Assembly: GCF_007859855.1 (NCBI RefSeq)
Contig: NZ_SJPK01000001.1
Coordinates: 800,091-864,090 of the forward strand
Length of the DNA: 64,000 bases
Origin: Allorhodopirellula solitaria
GTDB taxonomy: Bacteria > Planctomycetota > Planctomycetia > Pirellulales > Pirellulaceae
Reading direction: 5' to 3'
Shown here: positions 17,998-27,531 of the stretch, piece by piece
Layout: each line of letters starts with the position of its first letter
How positions within the stretch are numbered: position 1 is the first letter of the stretch
Position numbers and translations under genes: made by a program
The notes under the pieces: generated by a model
What the model was told of the DNA's origin: nothing
What the model saw: only the letters and a program-made list of their open reading frames with translations
Databases searched by the model: none

Positions 17998-18646
17998 TCC
18001 CTTACCCCTCATGAAAGACCTTCCACGGGCCAAGATCCCTACCGGGGAGCCGTTTGTTCTGGCGAGCGGGTCACCGCGCCGGGCCGAACTGCTGCGTCAG
18101 GCAGGCTACGAATTCGAGGTCTGTCCTGCGGCAGATTTCGCTGAATGCCCGGTCGATTTCCCTGAAACCGCCTCCGAAATGGTCGCGCGTCTGGCTTTTC
18201 AGAAAGCCGTCGAGGTCGCTCGACGCCGTAAAGGATGCTTCCTGCTCGCGGCCGATACTCTGGCGGACTGCCAAGGAAAAATTCTCGGTAAACCGACCGA
18301 TCGCCAACACGCTGAGGACATGCTGCGGCTGCTCTCGGGCAGCGAACATGACGTCTATACCGGCGTCTGCTTGTGGTCGACAGGCACCGATCGGTGCTAC
18401 CTCGATGTCGTCCGCTCGCGGTTGAAAATGGATTCGCTCAGCGAGGAAACGATCGAGCAGTATCTCGCCGGTGGTCGCTGGGAAGGCAAGGCCGGAGGAT
18501 TCGGCTACCAGGACGGGAACGATTGGATCCACGTTGTCGAGAACGATAGCGAAAGCAATATTGTCGGGCTACCGATGGAGCGGTTAGCAGAATTACTGGA
18601 AAAATTCGACTCGCTGGCCGACAAGGTATACAAGTCGGTCCGTTGA
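17990..18646 (+). CDS. maf: Maf-family nucleotide pyrophosphatase
   Basis: 218 residues from the ATG that overlaps the panD stop (ATGAGTGA). Maf proteins hydrolyse non-canonical or excess nucleoside triphosphates such as dTTP, UTP and modified forms. The signature ASGSPRRAELL at about 25-35, AADTLA (catalytic Asp) and GKPTDRQHAEDML are all present, as is GGFGYQD near the C-terminus. Full length for the family. Coupled translation with panD is likely, although the two reactions are not linked in a pathway. Confidence 0.9.
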   Translation: MSDPLPLMKDLPRAKIPTGEPFVLASGSPRRAELLRQAGYEFEVCPAADFAECPVDFPETASEMVARLAFQKAVEVARRRKGCFLLAADTLADCQGKILGKPTDRQHAEDMLRLLSGSEHDVYTGVCLWSTGTDRCYLDVVRSRLKMDSLSEETIEQYLAGGRWEGKAGGFGYQDGNDWIHVVENDSESNIVGLPMERLAELLEKFDSLADKVYKSVR

Positions 18647-18727
18647 CGGTTATGCGGAGTGGATTCTCGCTTTCAGCAAAGCATCCAACATTTCTTTCAA
18701 GACAAATCAGAGCTGGGAACTCAAAGC

Positions 18728-19747
18728 ATGAATTTTCTCCCTTTCGGACGATTGCTCCTCGGCAGCCTCGTGTGCTCGACTCTAGTCTTCGCTAGCGGTC
18801 TGTTATCGCCCAAGAGCGTGTCGGCGGAAGAGAACTGGGCAAAGAAGATGTTTTCCGAAACCGAGCACGACTTCCGAACGGTGGGCCGCGGGACGACCGC
18901 CGAACATTATTTCGAATTCCAGAATCTCTACGAGGAAACCGTCCACGTCGCCGCCGTGCGGAGCAGTTGTGGCTGCACCACCCCAACGGCTAGCAAGGAC
19001 ACGCTCGACACGCATGAAACCGCTTCGATCGTCGCCAAATTCAACACGAGCACGTTCATTGGATCCAAAGCGGCCACGATCACCGTGGTCTTCGACCAGC
19101 CGTTTTATGCCGAAGTGCAACTGCAGGTGAAGGGTAACATCCGTACGGATATTACCTTTGATCCCGCCGAGATCGACTTTGGCGAAGCCAAATCAGGCGA
19201 AACTAAAACGCGGACCATCACCATCTCTCATCGCGGCAATCCAGGATGGCGAATTCAAGACGTTCGCAGTCACTGCAGCGACTTGGCAGTCAAACTCAGT
19301 TCGCCGAGCGTCCAGCCAGGACGAGTTGAGTACGAGATGCAGGTGCGAATGAAAGAATCGATGGTCGAAGGGGACATCCACGAACAATTGACACTCGTGA
19401 GCAACGATTCGCAGTTCCCGACGATCGAAATGTCCGTGGCCGGACGCGTTCGGCCCACCGTCAGCGTATCACCGGCCGCCGTCAGTTTGGGGACGACATC
19501 CTCAGGCCAATCGATGAGCAAACGATTGCTCGTACGGGCCGATGAGCCATTTGCCATCAGCGAAGTCCGCTGTGCCGATCCGCGGTTCTCATTCGAAACG
19601 CCGGAAGGAAAGAAGAAACTCCATTTCGTGCAGATGAAGTTCACCGCCGGTGATTCGCCCGATCGCATCGCTCAAAAAATCGAGATCGTGACCGACCTCC
19701 CAGGTGAAAAATCGGCGCAGTGCGTCGCCACCGGAACCGTGAAGTAG
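18728..19747 (+). CDS. Secreted DUF1573 protein
   Basis: 339 residues from the ATG at 18728. A signal peptide (about 8-32, ending SVSA) precedes an Ig-like domain beginning TEHDFRTVGRG and containing VRSSCGCTTPT, the SCGCT signature of DUF1573. At least two more Ig-like repeats follow (EIDFGEAKSGETKTRTITI and AAVSLGTTSSGQSMSKRLLV). These proteins are common in planctomycetes and Bacteroidetes and are probably surface or periplasmic beta-sandwich proteins of unknown job. It lies 17 bp ahead of the RNase H gene. Confidence 0.82.
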   Translation: MNFLPFGRLLLGSLVCSTLVFASGLLSPKSVSAEENWAKKMFSETEHDFRTVGRGTTAEHYFEFQNLYEETVHVAAVRSSCGCTTPTASKDTLDTHETASIVAKFNTSTFIGSKAATITVVFDQPFYAEVQLQVKGNIRTDITFDPAEIDFGEAKSGETKTRTITISHRGNPGWRIQDVRSHCSDLAVKLSSPSVQPGRVEYEMQVRMKESMVEGDIHEQLTLVSNDSQFPTIEMSVAGRVRPTVSVSPAAVSLGTTSSGQSMSKRLLVRADEPFAISEVRCADPRFSFETPEGKKKLHFVQMKFTAGDSPDRIAQKIEIVTDLPGEKSAQCVATGTVK

Positions 19748-19764
19748 GGCTTCCAAAAGGTTCC

Positions 19765-20421
19765 ATGTCAGCGAAAAAACCAAAATCCTACGTCGTCTGG
19801 GAAGGATTCCACCCTGGCATCTATCCAACGTGGGAGCGATGCCGGCAGGAAATCTCGGGTTTTTCCAACGCCAAGTACAAGTCCTTCTCCACCCGAGCGG
19901 CGGCGGAGCAAGCGTTCGCTGACGGCCCGGATTCGTACTGGGGCAAGGGCGGTAGCGGCTCGAAGAAAACGCCAACGCCCAAGATTGACCGCGAGGATCT
20001 CGCCGCTCTCGGCGTCGACATGACCGCTTGGGCGGTGGACGCGGCCTGCCAGGGGAACCCGGGCAAGTTGGAGTACCAGGGCGTTGAGATCGAATCAGGC
20101 ACCGACCTCTTTCATATGGGGCCGTACCCGGAAGGCACCGTCAACATCGGCGAGTTCCTGGCCATCGTGCACGCACTCGCGTTGCTCGACCATGGTAACC
20201 AGTACGAAACGGCCATCTATTCCGATTCCGAAATCGGACGTCGCTGGGTCCGCGAGGGCGTCTGTAAAACGAAACTGCCGCCGACAGCCGACAACCAACG
20301 ACTATTCAATCTCGTTCGCCGCGCGGAGAAATGGCTCTCTGAACACCGGGTCCGCAATCCCATCCTGAAATGGGAAACAAAGAGATGGGGCGAAATCCCG
20401 GCCGACTTCGGACGGAAATAA
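19765..20421 (+). CDS. Ribonuclease H with N-terminal hybrid-binding domain
   Basis: 218 residues from the ATG at 19765. Residues 9-60 (YVVWEGFHPGIYPTWERCRQ) form the small RNA/DNA-hybrid-binding domain found in eukaryotic RNase H1 and caulimovirus viroplasmin. The catalytic domain has Asp92 (VDAACQGNPG), Glu130 (NIGEF), Asp154 (YSDSE) and Asp214 (PADF), all four RNase H acid residues. It resembles the Bacillus halodurans style of enzyme more than E. coli RnhA. It removes RNA from RNA/DNA hybrids such as R-loops and primers. The order hybrid-binding domain, short linker, catalytic domain is complete. Confidence 0.88.
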   Translation: MSAKKPKSYVVWEGFHPGIYPTWERCRQEISGFSNAKYKSFSTRAAAEQAFADGPDSYWGKGGSGSKKTPTPKIDREDLAALGVDMTAWAVDAACQGNPGKLEYQGVEIESGTDLFHMGPYPEGTVNIGEFLAIVHALALLDHGNQYETAIYSDSEIGRRWVREGVCKTKLPPTADNQRLFNLVRRAEKWLSEHRVRNPILKWETKRWGEIPADFGRK

Positions 20422-20460
20422 TGACGCGGACGCGTTCATAGCGGACGAGGAACAACCGCA

Positions 20461-20550
20461 GGTGGCGCTGCGCTTTCCTACGTCTATTTTCCTTCATCCC
20501 TGACGGGATAGTTGTGGGTAATCATGGACTCGTCGCCTCGTCCACTACTG
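20461..20550 (+). repeat. Dispersed repeat, copy C
   Basis: GGTGGCGCTGCGC, then CTATTTTCCTTCATCCCTGA and CGGGATA, then a diverged tail with GACTCGTCGCCTCGTCCA. It lies between convergent genes and abuts the stop of the FKBP gene. Confidence 0.65.
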
Positions 20551-20552
20551 TG

Positions 20553-20993
20553 TTATCGTGCGTCGTGGAGTTCGACCTTGAAGTGCAGCGTCGCGTTGGG
20601 GGGGATCGCGCCGGGCATCCCCATTGGTCCGTACCCGAGATCCGACGGTACCTCCAACTCGATCATCCCGCCCTCGCTGACCAATTGCAGCCCCTCGGTC
20701 CATCCAGGCACGACGTTCTGCAAATTGAAACTCGTCGACTCCCTGCGGTTGTACGAACTGTCAAATTCCACACCGTCGTCGAGCCAGCCGACGTAGTCGA
20801 CGGTGACAAAGCTCTGTGGGCTCGGCTTGTCACCGCTGCCTCGCCGCAAAATCCGGTACTTCAATCCGGAGTCGGTTGTCGTGAACTCTTTGGGGGCATC
20901 GGGGTCTTCCGGCCCCGGCGAACTGCTGCGAGAAAGGGGAGAGCATCCGGCGGTGAGGGCGAGCAGCAGTGGCAGCAGAAAGCGTGGCGACAT
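20553..20993 (-). CDS. FKBP-type peptidyl-prolyl isomerase lipoprotein
   Basis: 146 residues. A lipobox LTAGC places the lipidated Cys at 17. The domain starts at about 39 (TTTDSGLKYRILRRGSG) and runs to the end with VTVDYVGWLDDGVEFDSSY, VVPGWTEGLQLVSEGG and DLGYGPMG...IPPNATLHFKVEL, the standard FKBP core. It should catalyse proline isomerisation in periplasmic or surface proteins. Last gene after two ABC permeases on the same strand, 27 bp apart; a functional tie is not obvious. Confidence 0.92.
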   Translation of the reverse strand: MSPRFLLPLLLALTAGCSPLSRSSSPGPEDPDAPKEFTTTDSGLKYRILRRGSGDKPSPQSFVTVDYVGWLDDGVEFDSSYNRRESTSFNLQNVVPGWTEGLQLVSEGGMIELEVPSDLGYGPMGMPGAIPPNATLHFKVELHDAR

Positions 20994-21020
20994 TTTCGAG
21001 TGCAGAGCGGAGAATGGAAA

Positions 21021-21878
21021 CTAAGAGCTGGCACTACGATAGCTTCGAAGTGCCGTGCGGAATACCCAACGACTGGTCAGGACGCTCAGTACCGTGGCCA
21101 CAGCCATCCACGCTACCAGCCACCACTCCTGAGGGCTGCGTGGTGAGATCGGCTGGGCGAGCAGTCGCGCCGGAACATTGACGACGAGCAGCACCGGTAT
21201 CACAAACGTGAAGAAACCGTACAGCGGCTTGCCCCAGCCACGGTTGTAGATCTCCATCGGATAACGGCTGAAGTTGGTGATGTAAAACCAAAAATTGTAG
21301 AGCGTCTGGTTTCGGCCCAGCCAAATACTCGTTGCCGACAAACAGATCATCAGGCTGTACATGATCGCGACGCCACAGCCGCAGAACACGATGTACAGCA
21401 CGACCGAAGTCGCTGTCGGTACGTACGGGTCCACCTCGCGATGGGCGAGCTTCCAGAGTGAGACTGCAGCGATCACCAATCCCGCCGCAAAGTTGGCCAG
21501 CGAACTCCAATTGACGCGGCGAAATGAGATCAAAAATTGCGTATCGATCGGCTTGAGCAAGGCGAAATCGAGGCCGCCGGTTCGAATCAGTTCACTGAAC
21601 TCCTCGGCATTGGGCATGAAGAACGCTTGCACGAGGGAGTTGATAAACCATGTCGTCGCTAGGAACAAAAAGAACTTCTCACGGTCCCATCCGGTATCGG
21701 CACCGATCGATGTCGTGTGTTCAAAAATGATCAAATAGAAACCAACGTTCATCAATGTCCATCCGAGTGAACTTAAACACTGGAGGACAAAGTTGGTGCG
21801 AAACGTCATGTCCCGCACCAAGCTGTTTTGGGCGAACGTCAGAAACACACGTCGATAGCGATTCACTTCGGCAAGCAT
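21021..21878 (-). CDS. ABC-2 family permease (second of pair)
   Basis: 285 residues with six predicted membrane segments (about 25-45, 60-80, 115-135, 145-170, 180-200 and 235-260). The family pattern with IRTGGLDFALLKPIDTQFLI in the first cytoplasmic loop fits the ABC-2 permeases of COG3694/COG4587 type, usually found as two unlike permeases plus one ATPase. It begins 3 bp after the stop of the first permease, so the two are coupled. The ATPase is not adjacent. Confidence 0.82.
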   Translation of the reverse strand: MLAEVNRYRRVFLTFAQNSLVRDMTFRTNFVLQCLSSLGWTLMNVGFYLIIFEHTTSIGADTGWDREKFFLFLATTWFINSLVQAFFMPNAEEFSELIRTGGLDFALLKPIDTQFLISFRRVNWSSLANFAAGLVIAAVSLWKLAHREVDPYVPTATSVVLYIVFCGCGVAIMYSLMICLSATSIWLGRNQTLYNFWFYITNFSRYPMEIYNRGWGKPLYGFFTFVIPVLLVVNVPARLLAQPISPRSPQEWWLVAWMAVATVLSVLTSRWVFRTALRSYRSASS

Positions 21879-21881
21879 CGA

Positions 21882-22805
21882 TTAGCCCCCATACCCGCTG
21901 TACCGCGCCACGCCTCGAGCGTAGGCGACGCGACAGACCACCATGAAGAAAACCAACCAAGCGGCTTGGATCGCCATCTCCATCGGCAGTTCGTCCGCTG
22001 GGATTTTCCCCAAGAAAACGGCCGCCGGGAAGTACGCCAGATACTTCAGCGGCAGGAAACTCACAAAGGGTTCGATCCAATCCGGCAGGAGCGTTAAGGG
22101 GAACATGTGCCCGGAGAGAAAGAAGCTGAAGAGCATGTACAGAAACAGCAGCGATGAGACCTCGAGAAACCAAAAGCCAATCATCCCGATCGACGCCTCA
22201 AGAAAGAAACCGATGAGGAACCCCATCACGAGCGAAGCGAGAAAGGCAAGGAACTGGTGCAGCGGTGGAAAGCCATCGACGAAGTAGTCACGGCAGAGAT
22301 AGAACACGAGCGCAAAAGGGGCGACTGCGACCGCGTAGTATGCGACTTTGTGTGCGATGCGGTTGATCAACAGGAAACCGATCAGATCGATGGGTTGGAT
22401 CAAGTATCGCTTGATCTCACCTTCGCGGATCTGCAGGGCGATCCCCGACGCCAGGTTCGGCATGCTCGAAAACGCCCGGGCGATCATGGTCATCAGATAA
22501 TAGGCGACCATTTCTCGAAATCCATAGCCGCCAATCCGCACCGGTTCGCTGGCGTCTCCCGTGCTATCGCCCGGGTTGACGACCCCGTTGTGCTTGATCG
22601 AATCGAAGATCGCCCACCACAGGAAGATCTGGGTGATGATCGGCAGGAAACGCATCAAGGTGCCCAACGCAAAATCGCCGCGATAGGCCAGACGCTCCGA
22701 AAACGCCGTGTTGAAAATCATCGACCAAGTCCGCATCCGCCCCATCCAACCAATGGGCTCGAGATGCGGACGGGAGTAGGAGGTGGTAGACATCGACGGT
22801 GACAT
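21882..22805 (-). CDS. ABC-2 family permease (first of pair)
   Basis: 307 residues from the ATG at 22805; other Met codons at 22826 and 22793 are possible. Six membrane segments, with an amphipathic segment LQIREGEIKRYLIQPIDLI before the third, paralogous to LDFALLKPIDTQFLI in its partner. The two should form a heterodimeric channel. No ATP-binding gene is found within the flanking genes, so it must be supplied from elsewhere. Confidence 0.82.
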   Translation of the reverse strand: MSPSMSTTSYSRPHLEPIGWMGRMRTWSMIFNTAFSERLAYRGDFALGTLMRFLPIITQIFLWWAIFDSIKHNGVVNPGDSTGDASEPVRIGGYGFREMVAYYLMTMIARAFSSMPNLASGIALQIREGEIKRYLIQPIDLIGFLLINRIAHKVAYYAVAVAPFALVFYLCRDYFVDGFPPLHQFLAFLASLVMGFLIGFFLEASIGMIGFWFLEVSSLLFLYMLFSFFLSGHMFPLTLLPDWIEPFVSFLPLKYLAYFPAAVFLGKIPADELPMEMAIQAAWLVFFMVVCRVAYARGVARYSGYGG

Positions 22806-22910
22806 AAAAAGGAAGAAGCGTTCCAACCGGCCCGGTCAATCGCAAGTTGCGGCAGCGACGAGAGTGGCGGTTGAGCATCAGTGCGTCAAGGATGACAGGG
22901 CAAACGCCCG

Positions 22911-23951
22911 CTACAGGTTCACCGTTTCCCCTGAGCGAGCACTTTCGTAGATCGCGCAGATCAACTCGACGCTCCGGCGGCCCTCGGTACCATCGATCAG
23001 GGGCTGGCGATCCTGCTCGATCGACTCGAGAAAATCGTTAAAAACCTCGGTGTGGCCGTGATGCCCGATGGCGGCCGGATCGGCAGCACCGCCGCCCGTC
23101 TGAGTTTGACCGGCCATCGATTCGCGAATCGTCTCGTCCTCAGCCGTCTCGTCGGCGAACGTCCACTGGGTGATGTCCTCCTCCTCGAGGACAGCACTCC
23201 CCTTACTGCCGGCGATCTCGACTCGCTTGAGCGCCCCGGGGAAGGCGGTCGTGGTGGCTTCGATGACCCCCAAGGCTCCGTTTTGGAACTGGAGATTGGC
23301 CACGACAATGTCTTCGACTTCGATCCGCTCATGGGTCATGGTTCCCATCATCGCCGAGACGCGTTTGACCGGGCCCATCAACCACAACAGCAAGTCCACG
23401 CTGTGGATGGCTTGGTTCATCAATGCCCCACCACCGTCAAGATCCCAGGTCCCCCGCCACGCGCCGCTATCGTAGTACTCTTGGCTGCGGAACCATTTAA
23501 CATAGGTATCCCCCAGGGTGACCTTTCCGAACCGACCGGCATCGACGGCCGACTTCATCAGTTGCGACGAACGGTGGAAGCGGCTTTGAAAGGTAACTGC
23601 CAATTTCACGTTGGCTTGCTCACACGCGGCGATGATCTCGTCACACCGTTCGGGGGTCACTTCGAGTGGTTTTTCGACGATCACGTGCTTGCCCGCCTTC
23701 GCTGCGGCGACGGCCGGTTCCAAATGTGCTCCACTGGGTGTGCAGATTGCCACGGCGCCGATGTCGGGGTTGGCCAACATCTCGTCGAGCGTGGCATAGG
23801 CTATGCAGTCCTGGTCGGCTGCAAACTGTTGAGCTCGTTCGAGATTGCGGTTGTAGCAACCGACGAGTCTCCCGCCAGCCGAATCGGCGATCGCTTTGGC
23901 GTGAAAGTTGGAGATCATGCCCACGCCGACAATCCCGATTCCGATACTCAT
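22911..23951 (-). CDS. Gfo/Idh/MocA family oxidoreductase
   Basis: 346 residues. The N-terminal Rossmann domain opens with IGIVGVGMISNFHAKAIA, followed by AICTPSGAHLEPA and the EKPLEVTPERCD block whose Lys is part of the active site in this family. The C-terminal half has GGALMNQAIHSVDLLLWLMG, with the conserved His of the substrate pocket. Such enzymes use NAD(P) to oxidise sugars, inositols or sugar derivatives, and planctomycetes have many. Substrate cannot be assigned. Gap of 105 bp to the downstream permease, so cotranscription is possible. Confidence 0.9.
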   Translation of the reverse strand: MSIGIGIVGVGMISNFHAKAIADSAGGRLVGCYNRNLERAQQFAADQDCIAYATLDEMLANPDIGAVAICTPSGAHLEPAVAAAKAGKHVIVEKPLEVTPERCDEIIAACEQANVKLAVTFQSRFHRSSQLMKSAVDAGRFGKVTLGDTYVKWFRSQEYYDSGAWRGTWDLDGGGALMNQAIHSVDLLLWLMGPVKRVSAMMGTMTHERIEVEDIVVANLQFQNGALGVIEATTTAFPGALKRVEIAGSKGSAVLEEEDITQWTFADETAEDETIRESMAGQTQTGGGAADPAAIGHHGHTEVFNDFLESIEQDRQPLIDGTEGRRSVELICAIYESARSGETVNL

Positions 23952-24056
23952 ATCATTCCTATTGGTTAAAAAGCTGAACTAGCCGAATTTTGCCGATCAG
24001 GATACGTTTTCAGCTAGCTTACCGCCACCGCCGCTCCCTACTCCAAACAGCCTGAC

Positions 24057-27000
24057 GTGCCTCCTGCCGCGAAAAAACCGTCGAAACCCGCCCCGAAAGG
24101 CAAAAAGGGGTCTCTCAAGGCGGCCAAAAATCAGCTGCGTTCTCTCGACGATGTGCCCGCAGTCCTTGACGCGGCGGCCCAGATCGGGAGCGGGCTCGGT
24201 CCTACGGCGCGGCGAACGCCCCTGGCTTTCTCAGGCGTTTGGGGGGGCATCCGTGGGTTGCTGGCCGCCACACTGACGCGGCACACGCCGCATGTCCTGG
24301 TACTGCTGCCCCAAGCGGTCGATGCGGACATTGTCGCTGGGGACGTGCGGGCGTTCGGGGTTGAAGACGTCGTCGCACTTCCGCTTTCCGCCGGCGACGG
24401 AACGGGATCGTCTATCCGAGACGCTGACTACGCCGCCCGACTGCAGGTTCTGCAATCGCTCAGAGCGCGCGACGATGACTCTCCCGAACCACTCGTTGTC
24501 ACTGCCTACATCGGCGCGGCGATCCAGCGGGTGCCGTCGGTCGATCGACTCACTCGAGCAACGCGAAAACTCAGCGTGGGAGACGAGGTCGACCCGGCCG
24601 AGATCCGCCGGTGGCTGGCCGAAGCCGGCTTCGCAGCGACCACGGCGGTGCACCTTCCCGGTGAATTTGCCAGCCGCGGTGGTTTGCTCGACATTCATTC
24701 ACCCGATCAGACCACGCCCATTCGGATCGAATGGTTTGGTGACGAAATCGAATCCATCCGCCGCTTCGATGCCGCCACCCAACGCAGCAGCGAGACGCTC
24801 GATAGCGTTGAACTCGCTGCGATCGGTGCCGATGGTGTAACCAGCGGTGAGATTCTCGAGAACCTCACTGGAACCGAGTTCGACGAGGACGCCGTACCGG
24901 AGGAGTCCGAAGCGGCGGTCAGCGGCCCCGACTTTTCCGTGCCCGATGACTCCGTGGGCGCCGAAGCGACCGTGGTGGATTACCTGCCCAGTGACACGGT
25001 CGTGCTGGTGGTCGATCCAGCCGAATGTCAAGCGACCAGCAGCGCGTTGCTGGCCCGGGTCGCCCGCACCGACCGCTTTGTCACCATGGCGGAATTGCTC
25101 ACCGAGCTTCGCGGCCACCGCGTCGTCACCGGCAGCCAGATCGCCGAGGGCTCCGGCGCCGATCATATCGACCTGCACACCGCAGCAGCCGACAGCTTTG
25201 CGGCCTCGCTCGACGAAACCAAGTCACGCGTTGATAGCGTTGCTGCGGGGCATGAGGTGATCGTGGTGGGGGACACTCCTGCCGACGGCCAGCGTCTGAC
25301 GGAACTGCTCGCCGATACCGATGCAGCGAAGTCCGGACGGCTGCACATGACTGTAGCCCCGCTCAGTGGTGGGTTCCGGCTGAGCGACGCCGAAGTCCTG
25401 GTGTTGACGGGGGCAGAGCTGTTTCATCGTAGCCCGGTCCGCCGAGTCAGTTCGCGGGTGCGTGGCAAACCCATCGATAGCTTCCTGCAGCTGACGCCGG
25501 GCGACCTCGTCATCCATCTCTCCCACGGCATCGGCTTGTACCGAGGCCTGAACTCGATCGAGAAAAACGGTCAACATCAAGAACACCTCACGATCGAGTT
25601 TGACGGTGGCACGAAGATCCATGTGCCAGCAACCCGGATCCAGCTGATCCAACGCTACGTCGGTGGCACCAAAAACCGCCCTCGGTTGGCCAAAATCGGT
25701 GGTATCTCATGGAGCAATCAACGCCGAGCTGCTGAATCGGCCGTCACCGACATGGCGGAGGAACTGCTCGAACTGCAAGCCCGGCGAGCCACCCGGCGCG
25801 GCATCTCGTTCGATCCCGACAACGAATGGCAGCGTCAGTTCGACGCGAGTTTCCCCTACCTGGAGACACCCGACCAACTCACCGCGATCGACGCAATCAA
25901 AGCGGACATGGAGTCGCATCAGCCGATGGACCGACTGATCTGTGGCGATGTCGGATTCGGTAAAACGGAGGTCGCAATGCGGGCGGCCTTCAAAGCGGTT
26001 ACGTCGGGATACCAGGTCGCGGTGTTGGTGCCCACGACAGTACTCGCTGAGCAACATTTCCATTCGTTCTGTGATCGGATGGCGGAGTTCCCCGTCGAGA
26101 TACGCAAACTTTCGCGGTTCTGCACAGCCGCCGATCAGCGTCAGACCGTCAAAGACATTCGCAGAGGCAAGGTTGATATCGTCATCGGCACGCACCGTGT
26201 CGCCAGCAAAGACGTGGACTTTCACAACCTTGGCTTGGTCGTGATCGACGAAGAGCAACGATTCGGCGTTGCTGTCAAGGAGCGGCTCAAGACGCGTCAC
26301 ACCAATGTCGATGTCGTCACGCTGTCGGCCACGCCGATCCCCCGCACGCTCCATATGGCATTGGTCGGTGCTCGCGATATCAGCAACTTGGAAACACCGC
26401 CTGCCGAACGCATTCCCGTCGAGACCAAAGTCACCCGCTGGGACCCCAAACAGATGCGATCGGCGATCGTTCGGGAACTCAACCGGGGTGGGCAGATGTA
26501 CTTTGTCCATAATCGGATCGGCGACATGCATGAACTCGCGGCCAAGATCAATGAAGTCGTTCCGGAGATCCGGATCGGGATTGGTCATGGTCAAATGGGC
26601 GAGGGTGAGCTCGAACAGATCATGATCGACTTCATCGACCACCGGTTCGACATGCTATTGGCGACAACGATCATCGAAAGCGGGTTGGACATTCCCAATG
26701 CCAACACGATGTTCATTGACGAGGGCAACCGATACGGACTCAGTGACCTGCACCAACTCCGCGGCCGAGTGGGGCGTTACAAGCACCAGGCGTACTGCTA
26801 TTTGCTCGTCTCGCCGACAAGACATCTCACGCCCGAAGCGAGCAAGCGACTGCGGGCGATCGAGGAGTATTCGCAAATGGGGGCGGGGTTCGCTATCTCG
26901 ATGCGCGATTTGGAAATTCGCGGCGCCGGCAATCTGCTCGGCAGTCAACAGAGCGGCCACATCGCTGCGGTCGGCTACGAATTGTATTGCCAACTGCTCG

Positions 27001-27476
27001 AGGACGCGGTTCGCCAAGCCAAGAAGCTGCCGCCGAAACTATCCGCCGACGTCGATATCGACTTGCCCATCGAAGCCTACCTGCCCGATGAATACGTGCC
27101 CGACCTACGGCACAAGATCGATTTGTATCGACGCATGACCCGGATCAATCATGCTCAGGAAATCACACAGTTGCGTGAGGAACTGATGGACCGGTTCGGA
27201 CCGCTACCCGATGCGGCGATGCGAATGACTCAGCTCTGTGAACTGCGGCTCGATGCTGCGGCTTGGGGGATCCAGTCGATCGCACACAATGACCGCTTCA
27301 TCGTGCTGCAATACGCCAATAAACGCCGGCTCGAAGAACTCGTCCGCAAAGCCTCTGTGCCCGTTCGGATCGTCGATTCCCGCAAGGCATATGTCCCGAC
27401 CAAAGGTTTTGACATGAGCCACCCCACCGGCGAAGCCTGGCTGCAGTTGGCCCGCGCCGCTCTGTGGATCGGTTAG
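24057..27476 (+). CDS. mfd: Transcription-repair coupling factor
   Basis: 1139 residues from a GTG at 24057. Mfd pushes stalled RNA polymerase off DNA and recruits UvrA. The N-terminal UvrB-like part (GEFASRGGLLDIHSPDQ at about 200-217), the RNA-polymerase-interacting CarD-like domain (LTPGDLVIHLSHGIGLYRGL at about 478-497), the helicase (Walker A GDVGFGKTE near 630, DEEQRFG near 730, then TIIESGLDIPNANT and QLRGRVGR) and the C-terminal TRCF domain are all present. An acidic stretch at about 265-300 is an insertion in the UvrB-like part. Length close to the 1148 of E. coli. The first 25 residues are Lys/Pro-rich. Confidence 0.95.
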   Translation: MPPAAKKPSKPAPKGKKGSLKAAKNQLRSLDDVPAVLDAAAQIGSGLGPTARRTPLAFSGVWGGIRGLLAATLTRHTPHVLVLLPQAVDADIVAGDVRAFGVEDVVALPLSAGDGTGSSIRDADYAARLQVLQSLRARDDDSPEPLVVTAYIGAAIQRVPSVDRLTRATRKLSVGDEVDPAEIRRWLAEAGFAATTAVHLPGEFASRGGLLDIHSPDQTTPIRIEWFGDEIESIRRFDAATQRSSETLDSVELAAIGADGVTSGEILENLTGTEFDEDAVPEESEAAVSGPDFSVPDDSVGAEATVVDYLPSDTVVLVVDPAECQATSSALLARVARTDRFVTMAELLTELRGHRVVTGSQIAEGSGADHIDLHTAAADSFAASLDETKSRVDSVAAGHEVIVVGDTPADGQRLTELLADTDAAKSGRLHMTVAPLSGGFRLSDAEVLVLTGAELFHRSPVRRVSSRVRGKPIDSFLQLTPGDLVIHLSHGIGLYRGLNSIEKNGQHQEHLTIEFDGGTKIHVPATRIQLIQRYVGGTKNRPRLAKIGGISWSNQRRAAESAVTDMAEELLELQARRATRRGISFDPDNEWQRQFDASFPYLETPDQLTAIDAIKADMESHQPMDRLICGDVGFGKTEVAMRAAFKAVTSGYQVAVLVPTTVLAEQHFHSFCDRMAEFPVEIRKLSRFCTAADQRQTVKDIRRGKVDIVIGTHRVASKDVDFHNLGLVVIDEEQRFGVAVKERLKTRHTNVDVVTLSATPIPRTLHMALVGARDISNLETPPAERIPVETKVTRWDPKQMRSAIVRELNRGGQMYFVHNRIGDMHELAAKINEVVPEIRIGIGHGQMGEGELEQIMIDFIDHRFDMLLATTIIESGLDIPNANTMFIDEGNRYGLSDLHQLRGRVGRYKHQAYCYLLVSPTRHLTPEASKRLRAIEEYSQMGAGFAISMRDLEIRGAGNLLGSQQSGHIAAVGYELYCQLLEDAVRQAKKLPPKLSADVDIDLPIEAYLPDEYVPDLRHKIDLYRRMTRINHAQEITQLREELMDRFGPLPDAAMRMTQLCELRLDAAAWGIQSIAHNDRFIVLQYANKRRLEELVRKASVPVRIVDSRKAYVPTKGFDMSHPTGEAWLQLARAALWIG

Positions 27477-27531
27477 GCACCGCAGATGACATTTTTCGCG
27501 TGATACGTTGGCTGACTGGGCTGTCGTTTTA

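Noticed and set aside
23052-23969. 305-codon open frame antisense to the Gfo/Idh/MocA gene
   Set aside because: Same cause; the minus-strand protein has all family motifs.
25707-26642. 311-codon open frame antisense to mfd
   Set aside because: Overlaps the conserved helicase region; shadow only.
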